Positions 1-9,893 of a stretch of DNA of 64,000 nt are shown here, piece by piece. The DNA is taken from positions 303,671 through 367,670 of the forward strand of contig CANTFK010000752.1 in the NCBI GenBank assembly GCA_947646735.1, in the 5' to 3' direction. A program made the position numbers and the translations under genes. The notes below the pieces were generated by a model. It did not search any database, was not told the DNA's origin, and was given only the letters and a program-made list of their open reading frames with translations. Origin of the DNA: Peronospora farinosa (taxonomy: Eukaryota; Oomycota; Peronosporomycetes; Peronosporales; Peronosporaceae). Position 1 is the first letter of the stretch; the number at the start of each line of letters is the position of its first letter.

Positions 1-244
1 TATGCAGACCTTGCTATTGGACGACGTATCGTCTAAACATCTGTGTATGATGTACTTAATACAGCGTTAGTGATTTATCGAATCCCAATCGATAAGATAC
101 GGTATTACCGAACACCGTATCTTAACGCTCATACTTAATACCTCTCTAAAAGAGAAGTATAATAATGCATTATATGCAATACAAAGGGGAGTTTAACCGT
201 AAACTCTCGGAAAGACGCTACAACCGTCGTGTAACCCCGTTACA
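1..244. repeat. Ty3/gypsy LTR, terminal part
   Basis: The segment ends in the gypsy-type LTR terminus CCCGTTACA at 236-244. It resembles the 3' half of the LTR at 62348-62937: both contain a tgtacttag/tgtacttaat stretch, a TTATATGCAATA motif and a closing CAACCGTC-tGTAA-CCCGTTACA block. It is cut by the window edge, so its full length is not visible. Confidence 0.6.
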
Positions 245-1125
245 GTCTAACTGCGGTTTTTCTGACAATTTCAATACCTTCTACTAATATTTCAGCATGT
301 CCTCCATGCTAAATCGTAGATTACGCAATCATCCATTGTATATAGATATTCGCGTATCTTCCATTTCGACAACACGGTCATCAACATCGCGAATCGTGAT
401 CACGCAGATCGCGTTTAAATAGGCCTTGGATCGTAATTATATTTATTCGGTAGCAAACTGCGAGCAAATCCACCATTCACCTTTGCCCAGTCTGTAACGG
501 GGTGAGCCCGTTACATGATATTGACACTTATATGAAGTGTCATAAAATATTATAACTAATAATATTTTGACAATATTACCTTTTCCTATAATATTGTTCC
601 TAGATCTCCTTGAAGTTGGAGATGCCCTCTTATTGGTTGATATGGGCCATCATATCAACCAACGCGCTGACCAATGATCGATGGACGCGCGCAATGAGTG
701 GAGGGCACGTTGTCAACATACATAGTTGTAGTTTAATATAGTTAACATAGGTTATAACAGATTAGTTTTATTAAGATAGTTAACTATAGTAAATACAGTT
801 TTTCTTTTCCTCTACTTCTAAGCGTATCGTTTAGAAGTAAAGCTTCCTCTGCCTCTTGTGTAAGAGAGGTAATTGAGGCACCTGCTTTCACTGTAATCAG
901 TGAAAGTAGACTATACTGTAATCAGTATAGTCGGAGGGTGTCCCATTATACAGTCTATTTATAACGAAAATTCTTGAAAAAAGAAGTCCTCTGCAGGATC
1001 GCGATCCGACCACTTCAGACTTGACCGGACTACGCGGACGCATTTCTCGATATTAATAACGGTCATTTGCCACACTACCCATTTTGAGCTTAAGTGTTTT
1101 GGTAAGTGACTCAATAGTGGGCAGA
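245..1125. other. Repeat debris, no gene seen
   Basis: AT-rich sequence without a credible coding region. At 493-515 two gypsy LTR tips face each other (TGTAACGGG, five bases, CCCGTTACA), as if an LTR had been deleted down to its ends. Short direct and inverted motifs (ACTGTAATCAGT near 890-930, GACACTTATA/TGAAGTGTC near 526-541) suggest further LTR remnants. I could not assign element boundaries. Confidence 0.4.
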
Positions 1126-1210
1126 GATCCGACCATTATGAAAAAGGGATTCGACCGTTATGGGAAAGGGATCCGACCGTTATGGGAAGGGGATCCGACC
1201 ATTGGCGTGA
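1126..1210. repeat. 22-bp tandem repeat, about 4 copies
   Basis: The unit GATCCGACCNTTATGGGAAAGG recurs at 1126, 1148, 1170 and 1192, giving a strict 22-bp period. The middle copies are nearly identical and the last is truncated. It lies in non-coding retroelement debris. Such arrays are common inside oomycete LTRs and untranslated leaders, and no function is implied. Confidence 0.8.
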
Positions 1211-1302
1211 AAAATCTTGATAACTCGGCTCCGGAGTTATCGAACAAACAATAAAACGGACTTAGCCGAAGCTCTCTAATCGACTTTACCATAGTAGCGG
1301 TG

Positions 1303-1620
1303 TCACCTCAGATCTTGGCGATGCATCGCCTTTCCTTGCCCCATTAACGATCCGAACACGCCGACCACATTACCTTTTGCCGCTCCATATCTTATTATCG
1401 CTCTTGCGACGCTTTTAGGCTCTTCATGCGCTGTGCAAGCTCCGTGAAAAGACCCTAGCAGCTTGTCTTGCGTGTCCTTCGGCTCCTCCGCCGTCTTAAT
1501 CTCTTTGGTGTCGCCTTTCAGACTGTCATCCCTTTCGAGACTGTTTTTTGGCCTGTAGTCGCACTCGAACTGCGTCCGTGGCAACGGTAAAAGCTGTTGG
1601 GCTCATAACCCTTAAGCGAG
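1303..1620 (-). mobile_element. Ty1/copia-like relic: primer-binding site and start of internal region
   Basis: On the minus strand 1592-1609 reads GGTTATGAGCCCAACAGC. Its complement forms a methionine tRNA anticodon arm with loop CTCATAA. Copia-class elements often prime from an internal half of initiator tRNA-Met rather than its 3' end. Directly downstream on the minus strand is a 93-residue open frame (1303-1584) with no ATG and no recognisable domain, as expected for a truncated gag. The LTR would lie to the right (about 1613 onward), but its outer end is not defined. The assignment is an inference from the primer site. Confidence 0.4.
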
Positions 1621-1740
1621 GATATGGCTAACAAGAGTAGGTGATCATTTAGTTGGACTATCTTGTACTAATAGCTGTCCGTCGCAGACTCCTAGTGGCA
1701 TCTTTATAATGGGCGACCGAACCGGTCATCTGACCATCAG

Positions 1741-2130
1741 TTACGGTCCGATCTTACATCTTGCACAACCTTTGCAGCTAGTTTTTTTCTTCCGGAAATA
1801 CAACAATGTGCCAATGAGACAATGTACAGAGAGAATGAAGTTTAGGGCGGCATAAATATAGTTATGATTCTTTTCTTGTAATGCGTTTACAAACTTTAAG
1901 TTTACGGCAATATCGGATATAACAAAATGCCACACTGCTCGAACCTGTCGTCTAGAAGCATTAACAGCAAGCAGCACTAGCAGCAGCAGCAATAGATTTA
2001 GAAACACTAAACTAGAAACTCCAGAATTCATAAAAACCGTCGCATTTTCAATGAAAGGTTTCGGGATGGCATTCTGACCATTTGGTGTGGGCTGGTTATC
2101 AAAAGGCTGAGGGATAAATATCGCCCACAC
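1741..2130 (-). CDS. Possible small membrane protein or exon fragment
   Basis: A 129-codon open frame with two hydrophobic stretches, one leucine-rich (about residues 39-57) and one near residues 93-110, and a Cys-rich tail (SCKGCARC). The frame opens at GTG, not ATG, and the first internal ATG would remove 33 residues, so it may be a downstream exon of an undetected gene or chance. No family is recognised. It lies between copia debris and a repeat-rich intergenic stretch. Confidence 0.2.
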   Translation of the reverse strand: MWAIFIPQPFDNQPTPNGQNAIPKPFIENATVFMNSGVSSLVFLNLLLLLLVLLAVNASRRQVRAVWHFVISDIAVNLKFVNALQEKNHNYIYAALNFILSVHCLIGTLLYFRKKKTSCKGCARCKIGP

Positions 2131-3128
2131 TTATTGGTACCCTTCTACAGCAAGGAAAATGAAGACAACTGCAGCATAAAAATCCAATGAAAAATAAATT
2201 TCCATTCGACGACAACAATAGCGAAAGAAAAAGTTGAAAAAAATGCGATTCATAATCAACCCAGAGGCATCTTTTGCACGACTTGTAGCTGACGATGCAA
2301 GGTGTTATCGGGTGTCGGCCACCCCATCGTCACTTTCGTGAAGATAAAAGATTTCGCACAGGAAGTTCTTGCTTCGCGCATTCAAGATATGAATTATCAC
2401 CAAAGTGATGTGCTAGACAAAGACGATGAAACCAGAACTACCTAGAGATGTTCAGCTCGCTCTAAATAAGCTGCTGAAGTCCAAGTATCTTCATGAACAC
2501 GTCACTTTGTTATGGTGATGCAGACGTATTTGCTCCAAAAGATTGAGCTAATCTGTACCGACTGAGGCAATCACAACATACGCGAGCCAAATTGCTGTCG
2601 CTTCAATCATGAACTGCCACCTTTCGGTACTGTAGCTGTACGAGAATCCATGTGCATTAGAAGCCATTGAAGCACAAGAGTAGGTCTTCTTATCAAAAGT
2701 CACTTCGTGTTGGATAGTTGCTGCATCGCGCGCATAACGGGCAGCACATAATCATACGTAGCTCCATAATTTGGCTGGAATGCTCGTCCGACATCGTTTC
2801 CTAAGACAAAAAATTTGCTCTGCTGCTTAGGGACAGGATGCAATGGCAATTAGCCCGAAATTTGTGTATGCGCTTTGCAGATATCGTGGCAGGATGTATA
2901 GTCTACTCTATTTCCTGATGCCCAGACATAAAGGAAAAATTGATCTAGTTGCACAAGATTCGGCCTTTATACAAACCACAGACCTCCCTCAAGTCGAGGG
3001 GATGCCAAATTCTGGTGGCTAGATGACTTGTTGTGGTCGGTGTCTACCTCTGCGTCGCAGTCCGTCTGCACAGACAACGATTTAAATCATGAGCTCAAGC
3101 GAGCCAACGCAGTAAATTTAAGCAGACT
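2131..3128. other. Decayed intergenic DNA with a possible copia RT relic
   Basis: No intact gene is seen. On the minus strand around 2700-2830 a short frame reads NYGATYDYVLPVMRAM, reminiscent of the region following the copia reverse transcriptase start (ygxdYxxxfaPVvr). It is followed by a stop, and a second open stretch lies at about 2560-2745. This is weak evidence for a degraded Ty1/copia pol. The rest is featureless. Confidence 0.25.
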
Positions 3129-4520
3129 TCATGTGCCAGAGGTATATGCACGTACGGTTTTTGAAGTACACTGAGACGACCCCAACAAAGTCGACTGGAA
3201 AACCTTGTGAGAAGTGTTTGAAGTCGTGTTTTCCAGTGTAGAATCCTGTGCAGCATCCTGGCACGACATGGTGACGTCCGCGGCGACCATGGCTGCCAAC
3301 TCGAGCAGTTCTCTTTTGGACTCTTCAATGCCTAGCTGCAGTGCCCGTAGTTCCTCGCGTTTAACAGCTCGGTTAGGTGGTAGAGATGACCAAATCGTCG
3401 AGTCACTGGTACAAATTGTTCTCCTCGTTTGTTGGTATCGACGCACAGCAGCAACAACGAGAAGAAGATAGCGCTCAATATCCCGCATCAGCACTAAATT
3501 GTCTCGACCCGTGGACACGAACCCTGGGATTCCGATCCGACCAACAACATCAATCCGATCTGGAATCATCCGTTGCTCTCCATTCGAAATCATCGCTTCA
3601 ATTATCGACGACAGATCGTCTTGCAAGGCACGTATACTGTTCATCAATTCATTTATTTCCTCTATCATCTCAGCAGCATCTATAACGTGTGGACCAATCT
3701 CTTGGGTTAATCGAGTACTTTTCTTCTTCTTTTCCATACAACTTTTTCGTGCTCGTTGATTACGAGATACTACAGCAGTCGCTCGCAGTAAATGCACATC
3801 AATATCTTGTAGTAATTGTGCTCTCCATCCTCGTGCGTTTAATGAATTCTGATATGTAATAAATTCCTTTTGCTGTCCAATTCCCGCATGTAAAGCTAGT
3901 TCAGCGTTAGTTCGTCTACAGATTCGAATCGGATCCGTTGGCTCATCTTCTACTTTATCCTCTGCACTTGTGTCACTTTTCTCTTCTTTTTTTCGTCCTT
4001 TTTTCAAATGTAAAGACGTATTCGTCACATTATCAACTGATTTACTTCTTGCCGTTGACAGTTTTTTACGTCGTTTCCATTTTCGTCGATCCGACGATTC
4101 GAAATGTAATTTGTGACTATTAACGTCACTTTCGTCATCAGCTTCGATGGACGATGCAATTGTTTCGTTACATCGGGATGTTTTCATGTCTGAGTCGCCT
4201 GATAATTCTTCGTCTGGTAGCAAGTATTGTAATCCTCCCTCTTGAAGAATAAAAGCGTACAGTTCACCCTCCCCTACGAAATATTCTTTATTTTGAAGTG
4301 GTTCATATCCTTGTGTTGTTTTTTGTATGACCCCTGGAATGTAATATAATTTCTGCTGCTGTAATCCATGCGGTTCGACGATGTCCCATCCCCGCGATTT
4401 AATAATTTTTACCACTTCCTTCCCACTGAGACCAATTCGTGCCAATAGTTCACGAGGTGAACGCATTTCCAGGGACATGGCTACACCTCCATGACAATTA
4501 CGTCGGAATTGAGACGTCAT
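3129..4520 (-). CDS. Oomycete protein of unknown function, 463 aa
   Basis: A single-exon frame starting at ATG 4520. I do not recognise a named family. Residues about 20-105 look like a compact conserved module (ELLARIGLSGKEVVKIIKSR, then KLYYIPGV and a GEGELYAFILQEGG turn). It is followed by a charged, basic low-complexity linker with a probable nuclear signal (RRKWKRRKK) and a long helical C-terminal half with coiled-coil character (EEINELMNSIRALQDDL; REELRALQLGIEESKRELLE). It is divergently arranged with recA, with only 114 bp between the two start codons, so the two probably share a promoter. A chromatin or DNA-associated role is possible but unsupported. Confidence 0.6.
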   Translation of the reverse strand: MTSQFRRNCHGGVAMSLEMRSPRELLARIGLSGKEVVKIIKSRGWDIVEPHGLQQQKLYYIPGVIQKTTQGYEPLQNKEYFVGEGELYAFILQEGGLQYLLPDEELSGDSDMKTSRCNETIASSIEADDESDVNSHKLHFESSDRRKWKRRKKLSTARSKSVDNVTNTSLHLKKGRKKEEKSDTSAEDKVEDEPTDPIRICRRTNAELALHAGIGQQKEFITYQNSLNARGWRAQLLQDIDVHLLRATAVVSRNQRARKSCMEKKKKSTRLTQEIGPHVIDAAEMIEEINELMNSIRALQDDLSSIIEAMISNGEQRMIPDRIDVVGRIGIPGFVSTGRDNLVLMRDIERYLLLVVAAVRRYQQTRRTICTSDSTIWSSLPPNRAVKREELRALQLGIEESKRELLELAAMVAADVTMSCQDAAQDSTLENTTSNTSHKVFQSTLLGSSQCTSKTVRAYTSGT

Positions 4521-4634
4521 CCTTTCAAACGTAATAATTTGGGCAATTTCTAGTTAGTGACAGAACAAAGAATTGGGTACATTAAGCATTTCAGTTTAGT
4601 GACATCGCGACGACTTTTACTACCCGTCAATAAT
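4521..4634. promoter_or_regulatory. Shared divergent promoter, unknown gene / recA
   Basis: Only 114 bp separate the ATG of the minus-strand gene (4520) and the recA ATG (4635). Both must be driven from this interval or from within the neighbouring gene. No TATA box is evident. The location is directly visible and the regulatory role is inferred. Confidence 0.5.
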
Positions 4635-6267
4635 ATGCTGCGACGTAACTCGCGTCTTTTCGCGCTAAAAGAGCGTCTTACACCGGCGACAGCGGCTCTT
4701 TCTTCACCTTATTTGTCGTGTGTGCGCTTTAAGCGCTCATCTGCAAAATCTGGTTACGTAAGCGTTGCTAGTGGCTCCGGTATGACCTCTATAAGGTGAT
4801 GTCAATAATAAGTGTCAAAATATTATTGACAATTGGTTTTGAACAGATCGCAGCACAGCGCTGACGATGGCGATCCGTCAAATTGAAAGCAGCTTTGGAA
4901 AAGGCGCTGTCATGCAATTGGGATCAACGTACGGAGTTTCTGTCAAAAGTTACAAGCACTTACGACAAAAGTTGATACATTTTTTATGATTGGGTGGTTG
5001 CTATAAATTTACTACTGTAGGAAGATTGCAGAGCGCGTGGAAGTAATTTCATCTGGATCCTTGTCTTTAGATTTGGCTTTGGGAGTAGGAGGCATTCCAA
5101 GAGGGTCGGTGACTGCTGCAACGTGGTGAAAGATGGACTACAATTTTGACATTTTGATGATTTTTTGGTAGACGTGTCGTGGAGATTTACGGCCCTGAGA
5201 GCTCAGGAAAGACGACATTAGCACTGAGTTGTATTGCTCAAGCTCAAAAAACAGAAAATGGAGTTTGTGCCTTTATCGACGCAGAGCATGCAATTGATGC
5301 CCATTACGCGAAAGCTTTGGGTGTTGATATTGATGCTTTATACGTCTCCCAGCCGGACTCTGGTGAAGAAGCGCTGGAGATTGCTGATACACTTATTCGA
5401 TCTGGAGCAGTGGATCTTGTTGTGCTTGACAGTGTTGCGGCACTTGTGCCACGAGCGGAGCTGGAGGGTGAGATGGGAGATCAACAAATTGCTTTGCAAG
5501 CACGGCTCATGAGTCAAGCTCTACGAAAGCTGACTGGATCACTTTCTAAATCCAACTGCACTATTATTTTCCTGAACCAGATTCGACAGAAAGTAGGCAT
5601 TATCTTTGGATCTCCTGAGGTGACGTCGGGTGGCACGGCGTTGCGCTACTACGCGTCAGTGCGGCTGGATATCCGCCGCAAGACGGCAATCAAGGAAGGT
5701 GACCAGGTGGTCGGTAATGAGACGGTGGTTAAGGTGGCCAAGAACAAGCTGGCGTCGCCTTTCAAGGTTGCAAACTTTGACATGATGTTCGGGCACGGTA
5801 TCGATCGCCAGTCGGAGCTGGTATGGACAGGTTTATGTTTCTTGGTTAATGTGAATGCTACTAGACGGCTTACACTCGTTGATTGTACAGCTTGAGTTGG
5901 GTGTCCAGCATGGCCTGTTGAAGCGCTCGGGCGCGTGGTATAGTCTCGCTGGGAGCGATGGTAAGACTTGGCGACTGTTTTGGACCTCAATTTTTTGCTG
6001 CTGCTAACATTGTACATTGCACTCGGCCTTGCAGAACCAATTGCTCAAGGAAAGGCGAAGGCCAAGGTTTTTCTACAGGAACATCCTAAAATTGCGAATG
6101 ACCTCGAAGCAAAGTTGCGTCAGATGCTTTTCCAGTCTGTCGGGGTTGAGGAAAAAGCTGGCGTGGATTCTGACACCGAAGTGGCTGACAAGGATGAGTC
6201 AAATGCTACCTCAACCGAAGGTGTTGACAGTGACATTAACAATGAAGATGAGAAGATCACCATGTGA
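4635..6267 (+). CDS. recA: Bacterial-type RecA recombinase, nuclear-encoded and probably mitochondrial
   Basis: Exons 4635-4795, 4854-4928, 5021-5104, 5172-5820, 5891-5960 and 6035-6267 join in phase to 1272 nt (423 aa); every intron is GT-AG and 58-92 bp long. The N-terminal ~45 residues are rich in Arg/Ser/Ala with few acids, like a mitochondrial presequence. The RecA core follows: Walker [10 protein letters not shown], the Walker B strand [10 protein letters not shown], and loop L2 with [20 protein letters not shown]. The C-terminal domain runs from [11 protein letters not shown] to [13 protein letters not shown]. This is the eubacterial family, not eukaryotic Rad51, so it should act in strand exchange on organelle DNA. 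The tail after residue ~390 is acidic and variable. It is convergent with the downstream fusion gene. Confidence 0.93.
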
Positions 6268-6551
6268 AAGTATGCTTGATGAAGTGCCTTTGTGAACGCC
6301 TTTAGCTATCTACGTAATTTACGCCGTGGCTCTCTATTTGCAACATTTTTGAAACCCACTCGATGCCCATGAAGTGCTCGCTTGTATTTCTGCCTTTCTT
6401 ACGTTGTTTTGTTTCCTCGCTGTCTGAAGATTAGCAAGCAATATATTGCTGTCTGGACATTCCTGAGATGCCAGTAAAGTAAGTGTCCACTCACCTATGA
6501 CCAGGCGACCGAAGCTCTAAATATGTAGCCCACAAATACAGACTAAACGAA
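6268..6551. other. Convergent intergenic spacer
   Basis: 284 bp between the recA stop (plus) and the stop of the fusion gene (minus). It should hold both 3' ends. No further gene, repeat or structured element is seen. Confidence 0.5.
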
Positions 6552-9500
6552 CTAAAATGCCATGCTAAACGAAGTTGGCGGAAGTGCATTCGCCACCTGG
6601 CACCGCTCAGCCTTCGAGTAGCGCTTCTTAATCACCGCCAAATTGTTTGACGGTGAATTAGAGTACAGCGTCTGAAGCTCCCTCATACACTCTTTCAAGT
6701 CTGACCAGCTGTACTGACAAGCATCTACCAGCTCCTTGGTCTAAAAGTAAAACCATGACACATTAGCACAACGCAAAGCAAGTCAGACGCATCAAGCAGC
6801 TTACCATTGGAAACCCATCCATTGTGTACATTGCCATCGAGAGGCAGCATGCAGCGACTACCGACGGCAAATACTTCAAGAACTGATACTCTTGCAGCGC
6901 CAGCTCGAGCAAGTAGTGTGCCAGCATAGTTGTCTTTTTCTGAACAGGCGGAATCATGCGCTCGTAAATATTCAGGAAATCCAAGGCTACACACAACACA
7001 AGAATATGCACACAGGTTAGTGTAGAACAACCCACCAAGTCAACGATCCCGAAAACCTACCAGTGGGTACCGAGAGTGTAAAGTTAAGAGTGTTCAGCAG
7101 TTTTTCTTCCATTTCCAACACCTCCACGGACGTGTACACGTTGTCAGCACACATAGCGAGATCTTCCACACCAATATACGATACATCCTCGCACTTGGAT
7201 GCAACGTGCAAACAAGTTGCTCCAAGCAGTTGGAACTGCGTCTTTTTCACCATAACGATGTCCAAATACCGGTCGGTGTAATTAACCGCCAAAAACGCAG
7301 TTCTCAGGCACATCTCAAACACGTCCACGACTAAAGTGTACAAACGTAAAGTTAAACGTATCAGCCGCCTTTTACACGCACATGGCGACGCAATAAGAGC
7401 ATACCTTCAATCAACCAATCGACAAGCATCGACCGATGCGCTGGTCGAAGGGTTTTCTGCCGGCTACATGGCAAAACCATCGACATTGAAGCAAATATTA
7501 GTACTTTTACACATCATAATCTCGTTACTCCATCTTCTGTCACGTACCTCAAGTATTTAATTTCCTTCCACGACTCCAGTTCTGTTTGACGCAAGTACGC
7601 GTGGAACAACGCCACATGCTCTGGCGTAGGGCCAACTCGTGCTCGACTCATTGTGTAGCACATCTGGTCCATTGGAATTTTTGGTGTGAGCGATGAGAAG
7701 CCAGGAGCCTCGTTTGAGAAATACGGGTGGCGAAGCGCGTCTTCGGCTGAAATTCGCTGGTCGGGATTGTATACGAGGAGCTTCGTCAGCAAGTCGATGC
7801 CAAGATTCGAGATTCTTGGGAACAGACGATTTAAGGGTCGGCGCTTCCAATGCGGAAACTCGAAGTGGTAATTTGGCAAGGACGAGAACCCTGGCCACGT
7901 CTCCGACGTTGGTGTCGACAACTTGCTAAATATTTGGAATAGCTGGTCAATCTCAGATATGCCTGTAAAAAGCGGTTTGCCCTGGGCCATCTCAGCGAAG
8001 ATGCAGCCAATAGACCAAATGTCAACAGCCGAAGAGTAGCCGCGCACTCCCATCAAGATTTCTGGGGGGCGGTACCACAATGTAACTACTTCCATCGTGT
8101 AAGTTCGGCGTGGAATTCCGGTCGCCCGGACCAGCGCAAAGTCAGAGATCTGCAGTATTGCGTCACCTAGATGCAAGAGACACATTTTTAGTGCGTTAGT
8201 GTACGCACATAAAAATATGTGAAGTCATTATGACATCTTACTAAGATTTGCGGTATCAGATGTCTTGATTAACAAATGCTTTGGTTTGAGATTACGATGT
8301 AGGACTCCACGGCGGTGGCAGTATGCGATCGCATCTAGAAGTTGGTGGAGAAGCTTGCGAATCTGTCGAGAAAACATAGCAAGATAAGAAAACCTGCGTG
8401 CTTCATAAAAAGGTGACAAAAGGCGACAAAGCCGCGTTTTACTCACCACACTTTCTGGCAACACACGGCCACCGGTAGGGTCTCCCGTTGGGTTAATAAC
8501 TTCATGTAAAGTTTTGTCCACGTAAGGGAAAAACACATGAAGCTCGTCTTTAGCAAGGCTGATGAGTTCAAGGGACGCAATGTGATCGTGCTTGATACCC
8601 TTCAGAACAGCTAACTCTCTGAGCATGTAATACGGTACCCCTTCTCCCTATCATCGTACGGACAAAGCACAATAGCGAATTGTCAGTGCTTCTGTCATAT
8701 TAATATTCGTCGTTACAAACACATTTACCTTGGGAAACACTCTCGCCTTTTTTATCGCCAAGATCTTGCCTGTGGAGCGCTGACAGCATTTAATACAGGT
8801 TCCCTCGGTCCCCTTGTTCTTAATCCCCAGATTCTTAAAATTAATCCAGTTCACCGATCCTTCAGGTGTTACACTCGGAAGTGACCGATACAACGATCGT
8901 CGGCTTGTCAGCTCTTTCCACTTCTTCGACACCTGTGCCATACTTTGCAAGTCTTTTGCAGTGACCAGGAAGGAGAACACGTGTAAAATGATGTCAATAG
9001 GCTGCAGGTCAAAGTGCTCCGATGGTGTTAGCACCGGTTCGACCTCGTTCATTCTGACTTCAAGCGGTCTGTTGCCTTCCCAATCGTCCTCGTCATTCGC
9101 CGCTGGTGATGCGATCAAAATTTCACGACGCACCGCTTTGCTAGCACGATGCTCCACCGCGCGTTCGGAGGGATCGATCGAAAATCCCTCTTCTCCTACT
9201 TCTTGACTATGAATATGTTCTCTCGCGTAAGCCACGAAATCCGTCGTCTCAGCCTCTATACTTTCGTCTGCTCGTTTTCTCTTACCAACTGGTAATACAT
9301 CAAGTAAAAACAACACACACACATATACAATACAACCATCAGTTTCCAGCTAACTTTACTACGAGAAATGACCAATGCACCATACCAAAAGAAGCAGCAA
9401 CAAAACTACTCTCCGTCTTGACAAAAGACACAGCATACGATTGTTTCTGTTCTTGTGTGATAACAGGTCGTAAATCTTCTTTATGCTGATAGTTCAAGCT

Positions 9501-9893
9501 ATGAACTTTGCACTCTTCCTCCACCACAGCAATATCAGCAACAGCAGCATGACTCGCCATCTTTTTCTCTTCCTTGACACGATTCATAGACGTTTCAGCA
9601 ATGCACTGGGACAAATTCAGCGGCTTTGAGTCCAAAGAACCGGTCTTAGCAACGAGCTGCGAGCGTGGTGTCCCTCCCAGTGCAGCCAGAATGGGATTCT
9701 CAGCCCCAGTTGCACACAGCAGCAATGGAAAACTGTCTCTCTTCTTCTCCGACTCTTTTTTAATCGATATCCCGTCTTCAAGTGGTAATAAACTTCCTTG
9801 GTTTTCTCTTTCTGTACTTGTTGCTCGACGTTTTTTCAATGGCGTGGAGTTTGAAGAATAAGAGATACGACTAGTGGACGACGAAGTGTCCAT
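6552..9893 (-). CDS. F-box / CDK-like pseudokinase / cyclin fusion protein, 902 aa
   Basis: Nine exons on the minus strand (9386-9893, 8729-9288, 8447-8647, 8242-8362, 7548-8166, 7405-7463, 7061-7330, 6805-6986, 6552-6740) sum to 2709 nt, exactly 903 codons, with all introns GT-AG and in phase. Residues 1-255 are charged and basic with KKRR-type signals. Residues ~262-305 form an F-box. A CDK fold spans ~317-630: Lys349 (LAIKK), helix C GVPYYMLRE in place of GVPSTAIRE with Glu367, and a T-loop RTYTMEVVTLWYRPPE. Residues ~672-902 are an A/B-type cyclin (HRSMLVDWLIEV to the C-terminal TKELVDACQ fold). Catalytic residues are missing: HRD is HRN (445-447), the Asn is His452, DFG is DFA (472-474), and the first loop Gly is Asn. 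It is therefore likely a pseudokinase tied to its own cyclin and to SCF. The in-frame joining intron (7464-7547) contains a TACTAAT branch point. Confidence 0.88.

Noticed and set aside
1585..1660. A tRNA-Met gene suggested by GGGCTCATAACCC
   Set aside because: No acceptor stem, D-arm or GGTTCGAATC-type T-arm is present. A retroelement primer site explains it better.
6552..8166. Reading the kinase and the cyclin as two neighbouring genes
   Set aside because: The kinase frame would end at 7514, but the cyclin's first exon would then have no room for a promoter or N-terminus. A consensus intron with branch point joins both in phase.
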